DNA of 64,000 nt from DAIOEK01 sp963708715 (GCA_963708715.1 CAVPSU010000001.1:310001-374000), one strand, 5' to 3'. Positions 51,187 to 61,051 are shown, counted from the stretch's first letter. The notes: generated by a model from the sequence alone, not told the origin. Numbers and translations are program-made.

Positions 51187-52260
51187 ATGATGACTGATCT
51201 GAGCATTAAACTCTGGAATCTGGAATTCGCCCATCCGGTCATGCCGGCTGCCGGTCCGCCTGTGATGGATGCCAAAGCGCTGGCTGCCTGCGCACACGGA
51301 GGTGCTTCTGCCCTGGTTGCGAAGACCATCTCTACCTCCGCAGCGGTCATCCCTCACCCCAACATGGCGGATTTTAAAAGTTACTTCCTGAATACCGAAT
51401 TATGGTCGGAACTCACACCGGAACAATGGATCGACCATGAACTTCCGGAAGCCCGCAAGTTGGGACTGCCGCTGATCGTCAGCCTCGGCTATACCACCAA
51501 GGAGATTGCCGAACTCGCTCCGCAGGTGGCAGATCTGGCGGATGCGTTGGAACTCAGTACCCATTATGTCAGCAACGACCTGACTCCGGTGCAGAACACG
51601 ATCCGCGCAGCTAAGGATAGCTCGGGTCTGCCGGTGCTGGTAAAGGTGAGCCCATTCCGCGACATCCAACGCTTTGCCGAAGCAGCCCAGGAAGCCGGCG
51701 CGGATGGAATCGTAGCTGTCAATTCATATGGTCCTGCTTTGGGTATCGATATCGAGCGGGGTGGACGGATGTGGATGGGTGGAAAAGGGTATGGCTGGAT
51801 ATCCGGTCCTGCCCTCAAACCGATTGCCCTGCGAGCCGTGTACGATGCCGCCCGGACGGTGGATATTCCCATCATTGGCGTGGGCGGAATCAGTAAAGGG
51901 ACAGATGCAATCGAATTCTTGATGGCTGGCGCGAGCGCCGTCCAGGTTTGCACAGCAGCAATCACGAAAGGTCCTGAGGTGTTCGGTAAGATAGCCCGTG
52001 AGATGGATGCCTGGCTGGATCTACATGGCTATACCTCCGCTAAAGAGATCATCGGTCTTTCTTTACGCCAATCCCCACCGATGATGGAACATCCCCCGGT
52101 GGTCGTTGCCGAAAAATGTAACGGATGCGCTCTGTGTGCGATCAGTTGTCCCTACGGTACGTTATATGTCCAGCAGAAAATGATCCATGTCCATGAAGAA
52201 CTCTGCACCCGTTGCGGATTGTGTATTTCGCGCTGCCCGAGCGGAGCTTTGCAGGTTTAA
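51187..52260 (+). CDS. Dihydroorotate-dehydrogenase-like protein with C-terminal 2[4Fe-4S] ferredoxin domain
   Basis: The 357-aa product has a class 1 DHODH-type TIM barrel (LWNLEFAHPVMPAAGPPVMD, GIVAVNSYGPALGI, IIGVGGISKGTDAIEFLMAG, ASAVQVCTAAITKGPEVFG). Two cluster motifs close it: CNGCALCAISCP and CTRCGLCISRCPSG. The layout resembles dihydropyrimidine dehydrogenase PreA. Classical DHODH lacks the fused ferredoxin, so dihydropyrimidine reduction or a related flavin reaction is as likely as orotate synthesis. The ATG at 51187 has AGGAC upstream; the frame from 51109 is not used. No other pyr gene is nearby. Confidence 0.85.
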   Translation: MMTDLSIKLWNLEFAHPVMPAAGPPVMDAKALAACAHGGASALVAKTISTSAAVIPHPNMADFKSYFLNTELWSELTPEQWIDHELPEARKLGLPLIVSLGYTTKEIAELAPQVADLADALELSTHYVSNDLTPVQNTIRAAKDSSGLPVLVKVSPFRDIQRFAEAAQEAGADGIVAVNSYGPALGIDIERGGRMWMGGKGYGWISGPALKPIALRAVYDAARTVDIPIIGVGGISKGTDAIEFLMAGASAVQVCTAAITKGPEVFGKIAREMDAWLDLHGYTSAKEIIGLSLRQSPPMMEHPPVVVAEKCNGCALCAISCPYGTLYVQQKMIHVHEELCTRCGLCISRCPSGALQV

Positions 52261-52371
52261 GACCTCCTTCTAATTCCCCCATTATTTACAAAATGGTGAG
52301 AGGCAAGTAGGGTACGAAAAATGACAGGAATGGAATAAAATGATTGGCGTAAGTTACAGGGAAGAACTGCC

Positions 52372-52731
52372 ATGATCACAACCACACATCAGTTGGGAGA
52401 GGTCCTCTTTCTAGAATATGCAGATGCTGAAAAGCTAAACACAGTCCAGAATGCTCTGGATCTGGTATCCGTCTGTGGAGAAGAGGGAGTCCACAGGGTT
52501 TTGCTTCACGCCGATCACCTGGATGAACGATTCTTCGACCTCAAGACAGGGCTGGCTGGAGAATTCCTATTAAAATTTACCAATTATTATCTCAAGGTGG
52601 CGTTGGAGATTCCTCGCGGACGAAATTACGGGGAACGATTCACAGAATTCGCGTCAGAGACCCGTTACAGCCGCGAGTTTCGCATTTTTTATACCCGCGA
52701 ATCGGCAATCGAATGGTTGGTGACGGAGTAA
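52372..52731 (+). CDS. DUF4180 protein
   Basis: A 119-aa soluble protein that matches the DUF4180 pattern: VLFLEYADAEKLNTVQNALD at the start, HRVLLHADHLDERFFDLKTG, LAGEFLLKFTNYYLKVALEI and RIFYTRESAIEWL at the end. Function is unknown; the family is an alpha/beta fold that resembles STAS-type domains. It is monocistronic, with 111 bp before it. Confidence 0.85.
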   Translation: MITTTHQLGEVLFLEYADAEKLNTVQNALDLVSVCGEEGVHRVLLHADHLDERFFDLKTGLAGEFLLKFTNYYLKVALEIPRGRNYGERFTEFASETRYSREFRIFYTRESAIEWLVTE

Positions 52732-52806
52732 GCCGGTTCAATCAGGCAGATCGTCTGCAGTGGGGAATGAGAGTCAATCTTCTCCCATCAGGTTTACGTA
52801 TATAAA

Positions 52807-52834
52807 ATATCCTCTCCCAAAAGGGAGAGGATAT
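52807..52834 (-). terminator. Terminator of the DEAD-box helicase gene
   Basis: ATATCCTCTCCC / GGGAGAGGATAT with an AAAA loop, a perfect 12-bp stem. On the minus strand it is followed by TTTATA, 14 bp after the helicase stop. Confidence 0.85.
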
Positions 52835-52847
52835 TCGTAATAGACAG

Positions 52848-54038
52848 TTAGCGGTTGAACGCGCGCCGGTAAGATGGACGTGCCTGTGAAGGCGTCCGAG
52901 TTGGGATAGGGGCTGCGACCTTGTAATCAAAGCCATCCAGCATCATGGTTTCCATCTCGGTTGGCATGATCCTTTCGAGAGTGCGAACCATTTGGAAGTC
53001 GTCCGGTGTCACAAAGGTGAACGCGTCACCGGTGTGATGGGCTCTACCTGTCCGGCCAATGCGGTGAATGTAATCATCCGCCGTGCTGGGCATGTCAAAA
53101 TTGATCACATGCGAGATACCTTCGACATCCAGACCGCGTGCTGCGATATCGGTAGCGACCATCACCCGAAAATTTCCACTCTTGAATCCCTTGATCGCTT
53201 GTTTGCGTTGTTCCTGAGAACGATCACTATGCAAGCTGGTCACCTTTTCGCCGGTTTGTTGGATCTGCCTGGCGAGTTTCTCCGCGCGGTGGCGGGTTCG
53301 GGTGAAGATCAATACAGATTGGGTATCCGTGGTCTTAAGTAATTCCATTACGAGTGCTGTCTTCAAATGTTGAGGAACTGGCAGCAAGGCATGGGCAACG
53401 GTTTCAGCGGGAGCGCTCAGCCCGATAGAAATTCGGGTCGGATTATGCAGAGCCTGTCGCGCCAATTGATCAACAGCATCCGGGAAGGTTGCTGAGAAGA
53501 GTAAGGTCTGCCGGTTTGCCGGGACCATCCGGATGATCTTTTTGATCGAGGGCAGAAAGCCCATATCGAACATCCGGTCTGCTTCATCGAGGACCAATAC
53601 TTCAATTGATTGAAGATTGATTCGGCGCTGCTCAACCAGGTCGATCAAACGACCCGGGCAAGCCACGATGATCTCTGCGCCTTCCTGTAATGCGCGAACC
53701 TGGGGTGATTGGCTGACCCCGCCAAAAATGGTCACGCTTCGAATTTGGGTACCCGTAGCCAGGCTGCGGATATTCTCGTGGATCTGATCCGCCAACTCGC
53801 GGGTCGGAGTAACAATAAGTGCACGAACTTGTCGTCCACGCCCCTGGAGCAGACGATGAAGAATCGGCAGCACAAAGGCTGCAGTCTTACCGGTGCCGGT
53901 CTGAGCGGTGGCAATGATGTCTTCGCCTCGCATTACAGCGGGAATGGCTTTTTCCTGAATGGGAGTTGGTACAGTAAAACCAAGTCTAGTGATTCCGCCA
54001 TGTAGACGTGAATCAAGATTAAATGATGAAAAATTCAA
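52848..54038 (-). CDS. DEAD-box ATP-dependent RNA helicase
   Basis: The 396-aa product has the Q-motif (GFTVPTPIQEKAIPAVMRG), Walker A AQTGTGKTAAFVLP, PTRELADQI, the DEAD box VLDEADRMFDMGFL, SAT (FSATFP), and the C-terminal HRIGRTGRA. A short basic tail follows (QARPSYRRAFNR), so it is RhlE/CshA-like. It unwinds RNA in ribosome assembly or decay. The start is TTG (54038) with AGGA upstream. The 467-bp upstream gap (54039-54505) may contain a long 5' leader, as is common for cold-shock helicases. Confidence 0.93.
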   Translation of the reverse strand: MNFSSFNLDSRLHGGITRLGFTVPTPIQEKAIPAVMRGEDIIATAQTGTGKTAAFVLPILHRLLQGRGRQVRALIVTPTRELADQIHENIRSLATGTQIRSVTIFGGVSQSPQVRALQEGAEIIVACPGRLIDLVEQRRINLQSIEVLVLDEADRMFDMGFLPSIKKIIRMVPANRQTLLFSATFPDAVDQLARQALHNPTRISIGLSAPAETVAHALLPVPQHLKTALVMELLKTTDTQSVLIFTRTRHRAEKLARQIQQTGEKVTSLHSDRSQEQRKQAIKGFKSGNFRVMVATDIAARGLDVEGISHVINFDMPSTADDYIHRIGRTGRAHHTGDAFTFVTPDDFQMVRTLERIMPTEMETMMLDGFDYKVAAPIPTRTPSQARPSYRRAFNR

Positions 54039-54323
54039 TTTTTCCTATTCTTCAGAAGTCAGGAGATGTATCTACGGAGAAGCTGTGCTTGACAGAAGAG
54101 AACGGCTGCGACTGCTGAACTAATGTGTATTGCGTAAACCAAAATTGAACAGTGCAGCGGCTGAAATAATATCGGACACAATATATTTGATATGTAAGGG
54201 CTTTATTTGGGTTCCCTGATAAATTAATTTGCTGCACAGGGATCATTGCATATTAAAGCCAAGTTTCATTCTACCACAGAAAATGGCTGGAAACGGAAGA
54301 AGGCTATACAGAAGGAATTGGTA

Positions 54324-54351
54324 ATCAGTAATCGGAAATCGGATATCAGTA
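54324..54351. repeat. Heptamer tandem repeat
   Basis: ATCAGTA ATCGGAA ATCGGAT ATCAGTA: four 7-bp units with the loose pattern ATCRGWA. The rest of the gap 54039-54505 has no clear gene. Confidence 0.65.
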
Positions 54352-54505
54352 TCGTAGGAACCCAGGTCCACACCGAAAATTCTATTTAAAAATTACATCC
54401 TCTCCCAAATTCGAATAGGATCATGGAAATGGATCTTTGATAGACAAAAACGATGTGTGATCTAATACTATCCGATCGGGAACAGAAAGAAGTGGACCCG
54501 ATATT

Positions 54506-56638
54506 TTACTCAGCCAGACGCAGTGAAATTCTGCCGCGTTCAGCTTCGACCTTGATGATCTCCACTTCGATGATGTCAGCCACCTGCAGGTACGTACCAG
54601 TTGGCATCTGTGTGCGGTGCAGAAGACCATCCTGCTTCACGCCAATATCCACAAACGCCCCAAAATCCACCACATTACGAACCGTCCCTTTGAGCTTCAT
54701 CCCTTCGGCAAGATCTTCCATCTTGAGCACATCACTGCGTAAGATGGGCAACGGTGCATCCTGGCGCGGGTCACGTCCCGGACGGACCAATTGCTCAAGT
54801 ATATCCATTAATGTAGGCGCCCCGCAACCCAATTCAGCAGCCAGTTTTTCCGGAGTGATCTCAGACCGTAACAGCTCGACAGCCAACTTACGGTCTGGCA
54901 AAGAAGCATTCGTGGAGATCCCAACCCGTTTGATAACGGCTTCCGCTATCGGGTAGCTCTCCGGGTGGATGGCTGACGCATCCAGTGGATTGGTCCCCCC
55001 AGTGATCCTAAGAAAACCTGCGCACTGTTCGAAGGCTTTCGGACCCAGGGTGGGCACGTCCCTGAATTCTTTCCGGTTCGTAAATTTACCGCGTTCATCC
55101 CGGAATGCGACCATTTTTTCGGCCAATTTCGGACCGATCCCGGCAACATACGCCAAAAGTGAAGGCGAGGCAGTATTCACATCCACGCCTACTTTGTTAA
55201 CCACGTCTTCAACCACTCCATCCAATGAGTTTTTCAATAGGGACTGATCCACATCATGCTGGTACAACCCCACCCCGATGGAGCGCGGATCGATCTTGAC
55301 CAATTCCGCCAGAGGGTCTTGCACTCTACGGGCAATCGAGACTGCTCCCCGCAAAGAAACATCCAGATCGGGAAACTCCTGTCTCGCCAATGGGCTGGCA
55401 GAGTAGACACTGGCTCCCGCTTCATTGGTAATGATGTATTTCACTTGCGGCAGCTGTTTGATCAAATGGGCAGCCAATTGCTCGGTTTCCCTGGAGGCTG
55501 TTCCGTTACCGATGGAGATTAATGTAACCTGGTGTTTGCTCACCAAACCGTGCAGGGTAGCCAGGGCTTCATTCCATTTCTTTTGTGGTTCGTGCGGATA
55601 AATCGTGTCTGTTGCCAATAACTTTCCGGTTGGATCCACTACCGCTACTTTGCAGCCGGTTCGAAAACCGGGGTCTAACCCGATGACGGTTTGTCCTGAT
55701 AGTGGCGGCTGGCTGAGTAGCCCACGCAAGTTGTCACTGAACACATTAATGGCATGAATATGGGCTTTAACGGTTAGATCCCGGCGTACATCCCGTTCAA
55801 TCGCGGGAAGCAATAGCCGATCCGCGCTGTCATCAATCGCAAATTCCATCTGATCGTACCAGGGAGAGTTGACATCCGGGCGGAAAGCATTATTGATGGC
55901 GTATCGCCAGTCACGCTCGGGTACCACGATTTTTACTCTAAGCACACTTTCGGTCTCGCCCCTATCAATTGCCAATACCTGGTGAGGACGAAGCCGGTCG
56001 ATCCGGTTGGAGTATGCATAATACAGCTCATAAACCCGTCGCTCATCCTTCGCATCTTCCTGGATTTCCGCTTCCAGATTGGCGAAATTAATGGCTCTGT
56101 CTCTGGTCACGCGCCGCACATCAGCATGATCGCTGATGGCTTCGGCTACGATATCCCTCGCGCCTGCCAGCGCATCATCAACACTCACCACCAGGTCATT
56201 GATGAAAGCACTCGCCGCCTGTTCCGGTTTGTCTCCCCTACGCGACTGTTCCAGTATCATATCAGCCAAACCCTGCAGCCCTTTTTCCCGGGCGATACTG
56301 GCTCGCGTGCGACGCTTAGGTTTGTAAGGTGCGTATAAATCTTCAAGTGCAGTCAATGTTTCTGCAGTCTTGATTTTTTCTTCCAGCTCTGGGGTTAGTT
56401 TATCTTGTTCCGTAATAGTAGATAAGACCGCTTTTCGCCGATCTTCCAGTGTTCGCAACCGATCCATTTCAGATTGGATTTTGCGAAGTTGGTCTTCATC
56501 CAACGTACCGGTCGCTTCTTTTCGGTATCTTGCAATAAATGGGATGGTATTCCCGGCGTCCAATAGGTCGACTGCAGACTGGACCTGGGTGGGTTTGATA
56601 TGCAATGATTTGGCAATAGTGATGTCGTAATCAGTCAT
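54506..56638 (-). CDS. tex: Tex family RNA-binding transcription accessory protein
   Basis: A 710-aa Tex/Spt6-like protein that binds nucleic acid. It has the N-terminal helical part (IAKSLHIKPTQVQSAVDLLD, GNTIPFIARYRKEATGTLDE), a YqgF-like RNase H fold (IGLDPGFRTGCKVAVVDPTG), tandem helix-hairpin-helix motifs (VNTASPSLLAYVAGIGPKLA) and a C-terminal S1 domain (GTVRNVVDFGAFVDIGVKQD). All Tex domains are present at the usual length. The start at 56638 fits the family; the longer frame from 56713 is not used. Confidence 0.95.
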   Translation of the reverse strand: MTDYDITIAKSLHIKPTQVQSAVDLLDAGNTIPFIARYRKEATGTLDEDQLRKIQSEMDRLRTLEDRRKAVLSTITEQDKLTPELEEKIKTAETLTALEDLYAPYKPKRRTRASIAREKGLQGLADMILEQSRRGDKPEQAASAFINDLVVSVDDALAGARDIVAEAISDHADVRRVTRDRAINFANLEAEIQEDAKDERRVYELYYAYSNRIDRLRPHQVLAIDRGETESVLRVKIVVPERDWRYAINNAFRPDVNSPWYDQMEFAIDDSADRLLLPAIERDVRRDLTVKAHIHAINVFSDNLRGLLSQPPLSGQTVIGLDPGFRTGCKVAVVDPTGKLLATDTIYPHEPQKKWNEALATLHGLVSKHQVTLISIGNGTASRETEQLAAHLIKQLPQVKYIITNEAGASVYSASPLARQEFPDLDVSLRGAVSIARRVQDPLAELVKIDPRSIGVGLYQHDVDQSLLKNSLDGVVEDVVNKVGVDVNTASPSLLAYVAGIGPKLAEKMVAFRDERGKFTNRKEFRDVPTLGPKAFEQCAGFLRITGGTNPLDASAIHPESYPIAEAVIKRVGISTNASLPDRKLAVELLRSEITPEKLAAELGCGAPTLMDILEQLVRPGRDPRQDAPLPILRSDVLKMEDLAEGMKLKGTVRNVVDFGAFVDIGVKQDGLLHRTQMPTGTYLQVADIIEVEIIKVEAERGRISLRLAE

Positions 56639-56837
56639 AACGATGATACCTTTAGTTGGATGGAGTGACTGCAAGAAATTGTAACATGCCTTCCCTCCTG
56701 GAAACCTTTTCACGTTTGAAGATTGGAAAGTTAGGCAGTTTTAATTAGAGTTGGCTATGCGCAGTTTCCGAGAGACTAATGGTTATCCTTAAAAAGAGTT
56801 ATCGTGTTCGGAGTATACTACTCTCATGGAGGTGACC

Positions 56838-57488
56838 ATGAAACTAATTGACCTAACCAGTTTCCCCCGCTATAAACATTTTTTACTCTATAACAGTTTC
56901 GATTACCCCCACTTTAATCTGACTGCTTCTGTCGATATTACTCATCTTCAACCTGTAATAAAAGAGAAAGAGCTTTCCATCACTGTCACATTCACCTATC
57001 TTTTTGCCAGGATTGCAAATGAAATTCCAGAATTTCGATATCGGATCAGAGAGAATACCATCGTCGAACATGAAGTGGTTCATCCATCCACCTCCATTCT
57101 CACTCCCGGTGACTTGTTTTCTTTCTGTACGATTGAGTATTCCCCGAATTTTGATACATTCTATCCCCGCGCTATAAATCGGGTGGAAGAAGTCCGCCGG
57201 CAGCCTACCCTGGACGACGAACCTGGTCAGGATAACCTCCTTTTTATGTCCAGCATTCCATGGATCTCATTCACTCAGATCAACCATCCTATCCACATGC
57301 ATCCCGTGGATTCAGTTCCCCGCATCACATGGGGAAAATACTTCATCGAATCCGGCCGGATCAAAATGCCTGTTTCCGTCCAGGTTCACCATGGATTAAT
57401 GGATGGTATCCATGTAGGTCGATTCTTCATTCACGCTCAGGAATACCTGGATGATCCGGATCGCTTCTTATTAAATGGATTCGCTTAA
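56838..57488 (+). CDS. Chloramphenicol acetyltransferase-like protein (CatA type)
   Basis: The 216-aa product follows the trimeric CAT fold: YPHFNLTASVDITHLQPVIK at the start, PWISFTQINHPI in the middle, and the active-site motif QVHHGLMDGIHVGRFF (HHxxxDG). CatA enzymes acetylate chloramphenicol with acetyl-CoA; divergent chromosomal homologues may have other acceptors, and no resistance context is seen here. GGAGGTGACC precedes the ATG at 56838, which I prefer over 56826. Confidence 0.88.
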   Translation: MKLIDLTSFPRYKHFLLYNSFDYPHFNLTASVDITHLQPVIKEKELSITVTFTYLFARIANEIPEFRYRIRENTIVEHEVVHPSTSILTPGDLFSFCTIEYSPNFDTFYPRAINRVEEVRRQPTLDDEPGQDNLLFMSSIPWISFTQINHPIHMHPVDSVPRITWGKYFIESGRIKMPVSVQVHHGLMDGIHVGRFFIHAQEYLDDPDRFLLNGFA

Positions 57489-57495
57489 ATAAAAC

Positions 57496-57527
57496 GAGAG
57501 GAGCATCCGAACGCAGATACTCCTCTC
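57496..57527. terminator. Bidirectional terminator between the cat-like and dsbA-like genes
   Basis: GAGAGGAG / CTCCTCTC with a 16-nt loop between convergent genes. Confidence 0.6.
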
Positions 57528-57544
57528 TACTTAATCCAGCCATC

Positions 57545-58483
57545 TCATTTGAGCCAGTACAGTAAACCTTTCAGGGCAATGGCATAGACCCGGTAAGGTT
57601 TCGGACCCACAAACACTTCATCGCGGATAAAGATGGTTGGAGTCCCATAAAACTGGGTCTTCACCACTTCCTTTAGCAAACTCTGAACGGTGACTTCGGT
57701 ATCAGCCTCAGCCATACATGCCCGTATTTCCGGAGGGTCAAAACCCACTTCGGTTAAGATTCCATCAATCACAGCTGGATCATCTAACCGGGCTGCTTCT
57801 CCCTGGAAAAGTAGTTCATTCATAGCCCAATACTTTTGTGGGTCTTTTCGATTGGCACAATAGCCCATCCGGCTCATTGTGTCGGTACTTTCCTTCACCG
57901 GGTAATGGAGAAAAACCATATCCGTTTGATAGCTATCAACAAGCTTTCGGATCAGAGGATAAGTCTTTCGCGTATATTCACAATGGTAGCACCCAATAAA
58001 ATACAGCGTCTCATTTGTCTTGTTATCCAGAATGGGAAAACCTTTCAGATTCACATTCTCAAGCGAGAGGAAATCATCTCCGGCGCTCTTCGGACGGCAG
58101 ACTGCATTAACTGCAGACACTTGATTATTTTGATTTTTTGGATCGAATACACAGAAACCGGAATTGTTCGTGCCATTGCAGTTTCCAGTGGTATAGAAAA
58201 GGTACACACCTCGAACAGCCATAAAGCTGCTTGCAGCCAGTAAAACGAAAAAGACCCAGGCGATCCCTTCAAAGTACTTGTTCAAAAATCGTGCGCCACC
58301 TTCTGAGCGTATGATCACCAATCCCAAGATTTTCGCCTTCATTTTCTCATCGAAACCGGTATTGCATGGGCGAAATGTTACTCTGCGAAAAACACAATCA
58401 AAGGCTTCCCGGGCTAATTGACGATTGCTGGCGCTGAATATTCCCAAAATCGAGAGAACGACAAAGGCAATGATACAAAACAT
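57545..58483 (-). CDS. Membrane-anchored DsbA-like thioredoxin-fold protein
   Basis: The 312-aa product has a first helix (residues 1-17), a cysteine-containing stretch (AFDCVFRRVTFRPCNTGFDE), a second membrane helix (residues 73-92) and an extracytoplasmic thioredoxin domain with the redox motif GCYHCEY (about residue 162). The C-terminal half (VVKTQFYGTPTIFIRDEVFV) has the cis-proline TP of DsbA-type oxidoreductases. It probably makes or breaks disulfides outside the cytoplasm. It lies 3 bp after the cysteine desulfurase on the same strand, and its ribosome-binding site falls in that gene's 3' end. Confidence 0.82.
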   Translation of the reverse strand: MFCIIAFVVLSILGIFSASNRQLAREAFDCVFRRVTFRPCNTGFDEKMKAKILGLVIIRSEGGARFLNKYFEGIAWVFFVLLAASSFMAVRGVYLFYTTGNCNGTNNSGFCVFDPKNQNNQVSAVNAVCRPKSAGDDFLSLENVNLKGFPILDNKTNETLYFIGCYHCEYTRKTYPLIRKLVDSYQTDMVFLHYPVKESTDTMSRMGYCANRKDPQKYWAMNELLFQGEAARLDDPAVIDGILTEVGFDPPEIRACMAEADTEVTVQSLLKEVVKTQFYGTPTIFIRDEVFVGPKPYRVYAIALKGLLYWLK

Positions 58484-58486
58484 AAG

Positions 58487-59698
58487 TTAGAGGACCTTTC
58501 GGATCTTCCTGAGGTTTTCGATGAAAAGCTCTGCTTCTTCCACAGTATTATAAAAATAAGTGGATACTCGTACGCTGCCTTTTATTTGGTGTGCATGGAA
58601 CCAGGAGTGGACACAATGCTGACCTGACCGAACGGTTATTCCAGCCATTTGATCAAGCATCAATGCGATCCGATGCGAATCGATTCCCTGGAAGTAAAAT
58701 GAGGTCACACTTCCTCTTTTTTCTGAATCCGCCGGACCTATTAAATTAATTTCGGGAATATTCTTTATCCCATCTGTGATAATTCGGTTCAGATGGTGTT
58801 CCTGCTTCTGAATGGCATCAAAGCCGATCTTTTGCAAATACTGAACAGCCGCGCCCAACCCAATGATGCCTGCATAATCCTGTAATCCAGCTTCAAATTT
58901 TTCGGGAGGTGGCAAGAATTCGCAGGTTTCATAGGTGGACGATGACACGGTATCCCCACCCACTAGAAATGGCTCCAGTTTTTCCAGGAGTGCGTATTTC
59001 CCATATAGAACTCCCGTCCCAGATGGACCCAACATTTTATGCCCCGACAATGCCAGGAAATCTACATCCAGCTGTTTCACATTGAGTGGTTGATGGGGTG
59101 CAGTCTGAGCGGCATCCAGTAATACCAAAGCGCCCTTTTTGTGCGCGAATTTGATTATCTCTGAAAACGGAAAACTGACTCCATCTAGGTTCGATGTCGA
59201 ACCGATGGACACAAGCTTTACATCGGCAGTCAAATTTTGCTCAAAGGCAGAGAAATCAAACAAATTATCAGGAGTAGATCGAACGATCTTGATCTTAATC
59301 CCTGTTCTCTTCGCCAGTACCTGCCATGGGATCAGATTCGAGTTGTGTTCTTTATCCGAGATCAAGACTGCATCTCCGGTTTTAAGTCCCAGGGAAAATG
59401 CAACCAGATTGATCCCTTCGGTAGTATTACGGGTAAAGACTATTTCCTCTTTTTTGGATGCGTTCAGAAACCTGGCTATCTTCTGTCTGGCTTCATCAAC
59501 TCCATGTGTTACTCCCGCTGCCAGGTGGTGCATTGAACGGCCGCTGCAGGCTGAGAGCTCCGAATAATATGTAGTAATCGCATCCAAAACAACCTGCGGA
59601 CGGAGGCTCTGGCAGGCGCTATCTAGATATATGACTGGCTTACGTTTTTGCTTTTCTTGTAATAGAGGAAAATCTTGGCGGATTCGTTGGATGTCCAT
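58487..59698 (-). CDS. SufS-type cysteine desulfurase
   Basis: A 403-aa PLP enzyme that takes sulfur from cysteine for Fe-S cluster or other sulfur transfer. Motifs: SACQSLRPQVVLDAI, FTRNTTEGINLVAFSLGL, the PLP lysine in LALSGHKMLGPSGTGVLYGK, and the active cysteine in VRSGQHCVHSWFHAH. This fits group II (SufS/CsdA). No sufBCD genes are nearby; the next gene is a membrane thiol oxidoreductase. GGAAGG precedes the ATG at 59698. Confidence 0.92.
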   Translation of the reverse strand: MDIQRIRQDFPLLQEKQKRKPVIYLDSACQSLRPQVVLDAITTYYSELSACSGRSMHHLAAGVTHGVDEARQKIARFLNASKKEEIVFTRNTTEGINLVAFSLGLKTGDAVLISDKEHNSNLIPWQVLAKRTGIKIKIVRSTPDNLFDFSAFEQNLTADVKLVSIGSTSNLDGVSFPFSEIIKFAHKKGALVLLDAAQTAPHQPLNVKQLDVDFLALSGHKMLGPSGTGVLYGKYALLEKLEPFLVGGDTVSSSTYETCEFLPPPEKFEAGLQDYAGIIGLGAAVQYLQKIGFDAIQKQEHHLNRIITDGIKNIPEINLIGPADSEKRGSVTSFYFQGIDSHRIALMLDQMAGITVRSGQHCVHSWFHAHQIKGSVRVSTYFYNTVEEAELFIENLRKIRKVL

Positions 59699-59809
59699 TA
59701 CCTTCCCTGCCGAGACAAAAATTTTTTATGGTCTAGTTGAAGGTAATTATACTCAACCACGGGTTAAAGTAAGATTAGGAATCGTCGCACATGCTTTATT
59801 TCAGAATGA

Positions 59810-60778
59810 TCACTCATTTAATGTATTGGTCCGATGGGATATCTTTTCTTTATACATTCGGTCGTCTGCTAGTCGCATTACTTCGGCCAAATCTCCCTCA
59901 GGACCACTGCAAGCCGCCCCAATGGACAACCGAAGGTTCTCATCTCCGGTATCTATCAAAGTCTTTTTAAGGCGCAGAACGGCTTCCCGGGCGGGCAATT
60001 CTTCAGTTTGAGGTAGTAAAACTCCGAACTCATCTCCACCAATCCGGGCCACAATATCTTCAGCTCTGATTACTTTTTGCATACACTCGGCGGTTTTTCG
60101 CAACAGTGTATCGCCAGCGCTGAGACCAAACCGGTCGTTGGTTCCCTTCAGATAATCTGTATCGGCAATGACAATACTCACCGGGAATAGCCGGCTTACC
60201 TGCAAGCGGTTTAATTCAACCTCGAAGAAATTGCGGTTGTATAAACCGGTGAGAATATCTCGGGTACTCAGCCGTAATAATTCCTCTTCCATACGCTTGC
60301 GGTCAGTAATATCTTTGGATATGCATAGAACACTGATCACATTATGGTCATTATCAAACATGGGTTTGACAGCGGTAATGTAGTAGCGGTCACCATCCAG
60401 GCGCGGAGCCCTAACCTCTAAAACCTTTACTTCACCATGTTCAAACACCCATTTCACAGCCGTAAATCACTTATCGGCTTCACTCTTCTCGAATACATCC
60501 CATACCTTATGGTGAATAAAGCTTTCCAAAGACTTTCCCACCCCATCGGCGAATGCCTTATTCACAAACCTGTACTGTCCATCACGGTTGAAGGCGAAGA
60601 TCGGATCGCTGGATTCATCCAATAAGGTTCTGTATTCTTCTTCGCTATCCATTAACGCTTGCACAGATTCCACGAAATCAAGGGAAAGCTATTCATATCC
60701 GGAGATATTTTCTCGAAATTTGGACATTTCTTCGATCAATTTACTCTTGGTCTAAGCGGACATTTCAAGATCTACCAT
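59810..60778 (-). pseudogene. PAS-GGDEF diguanylate cyclase gene with three in-frame stops
   Basis: The frame is continuous from an ATG at 60778 (GGAG upstream) to 59810 but contains TAG (60752-60754), TAG (60689-60691) and TGA (60467-60469). Ignoring stops it reads a coiled N-terminus (TKSKLIEEMSKFRENISGYE), a PAS domain (YRTLLDESSDPIFAFNRDGQ) with PAC-like end, and a GGDEF domain (LTGLYNRNFFEVELNRL, ARIGGDEFGVLLPQ). GGDEF is intact, so an active cyclase may once have made c-di-GMP. Each stop is one C-to-T change from CAG or CGA. The 59810-60457 part could still be translated from an internal GTG (60457), but no ribosome-binding site is seen. Confidence 0.85.
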
Positions 60779-61011
60779 GTCTGCTCCAACGGTCATCCTA
60801 TGAATATATATCATTAAACAGATAAGGTTCGTTCTACATATGGAATTCGCAGTAAAAATGGCCTTGTTTCCCTTAATTATATAGTGACCTGATAAATTTT
60901 CCGAAGGATCGAATCTTCTCTTGGGAAAATTTTACACATCAACGCAATTTAATGAGCAAAACTTACATATCAACCTAAAGTCCAATAATTAAAATCAGGC
61001 AGCCAATCAGG

Positions 61012-61017
61012 TATAAT
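61012..61017 (+). promoter_or_regulatory. -10 element before the deoxynucleoside kinase gene
   Basis: TATAAT 34 bp before the ATG; the matching -35 is weak. The rest of the 273-bp gap 60779-61051 shows no gene. Confidence 0.45.
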
Positions 61018-61051
61018 TTTGTTATTCCTACAAATATTAAAGGGGATCTTT

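Noticed and set aside
59810..60457. Stand-alone diguanylate cyclase gene
   Set aside because: The frame continues upstream into a PAS domain beyond a TGA, and no ribosome-binding site precedes the GTG at 60457, so it is treated as part of a pseudogene.
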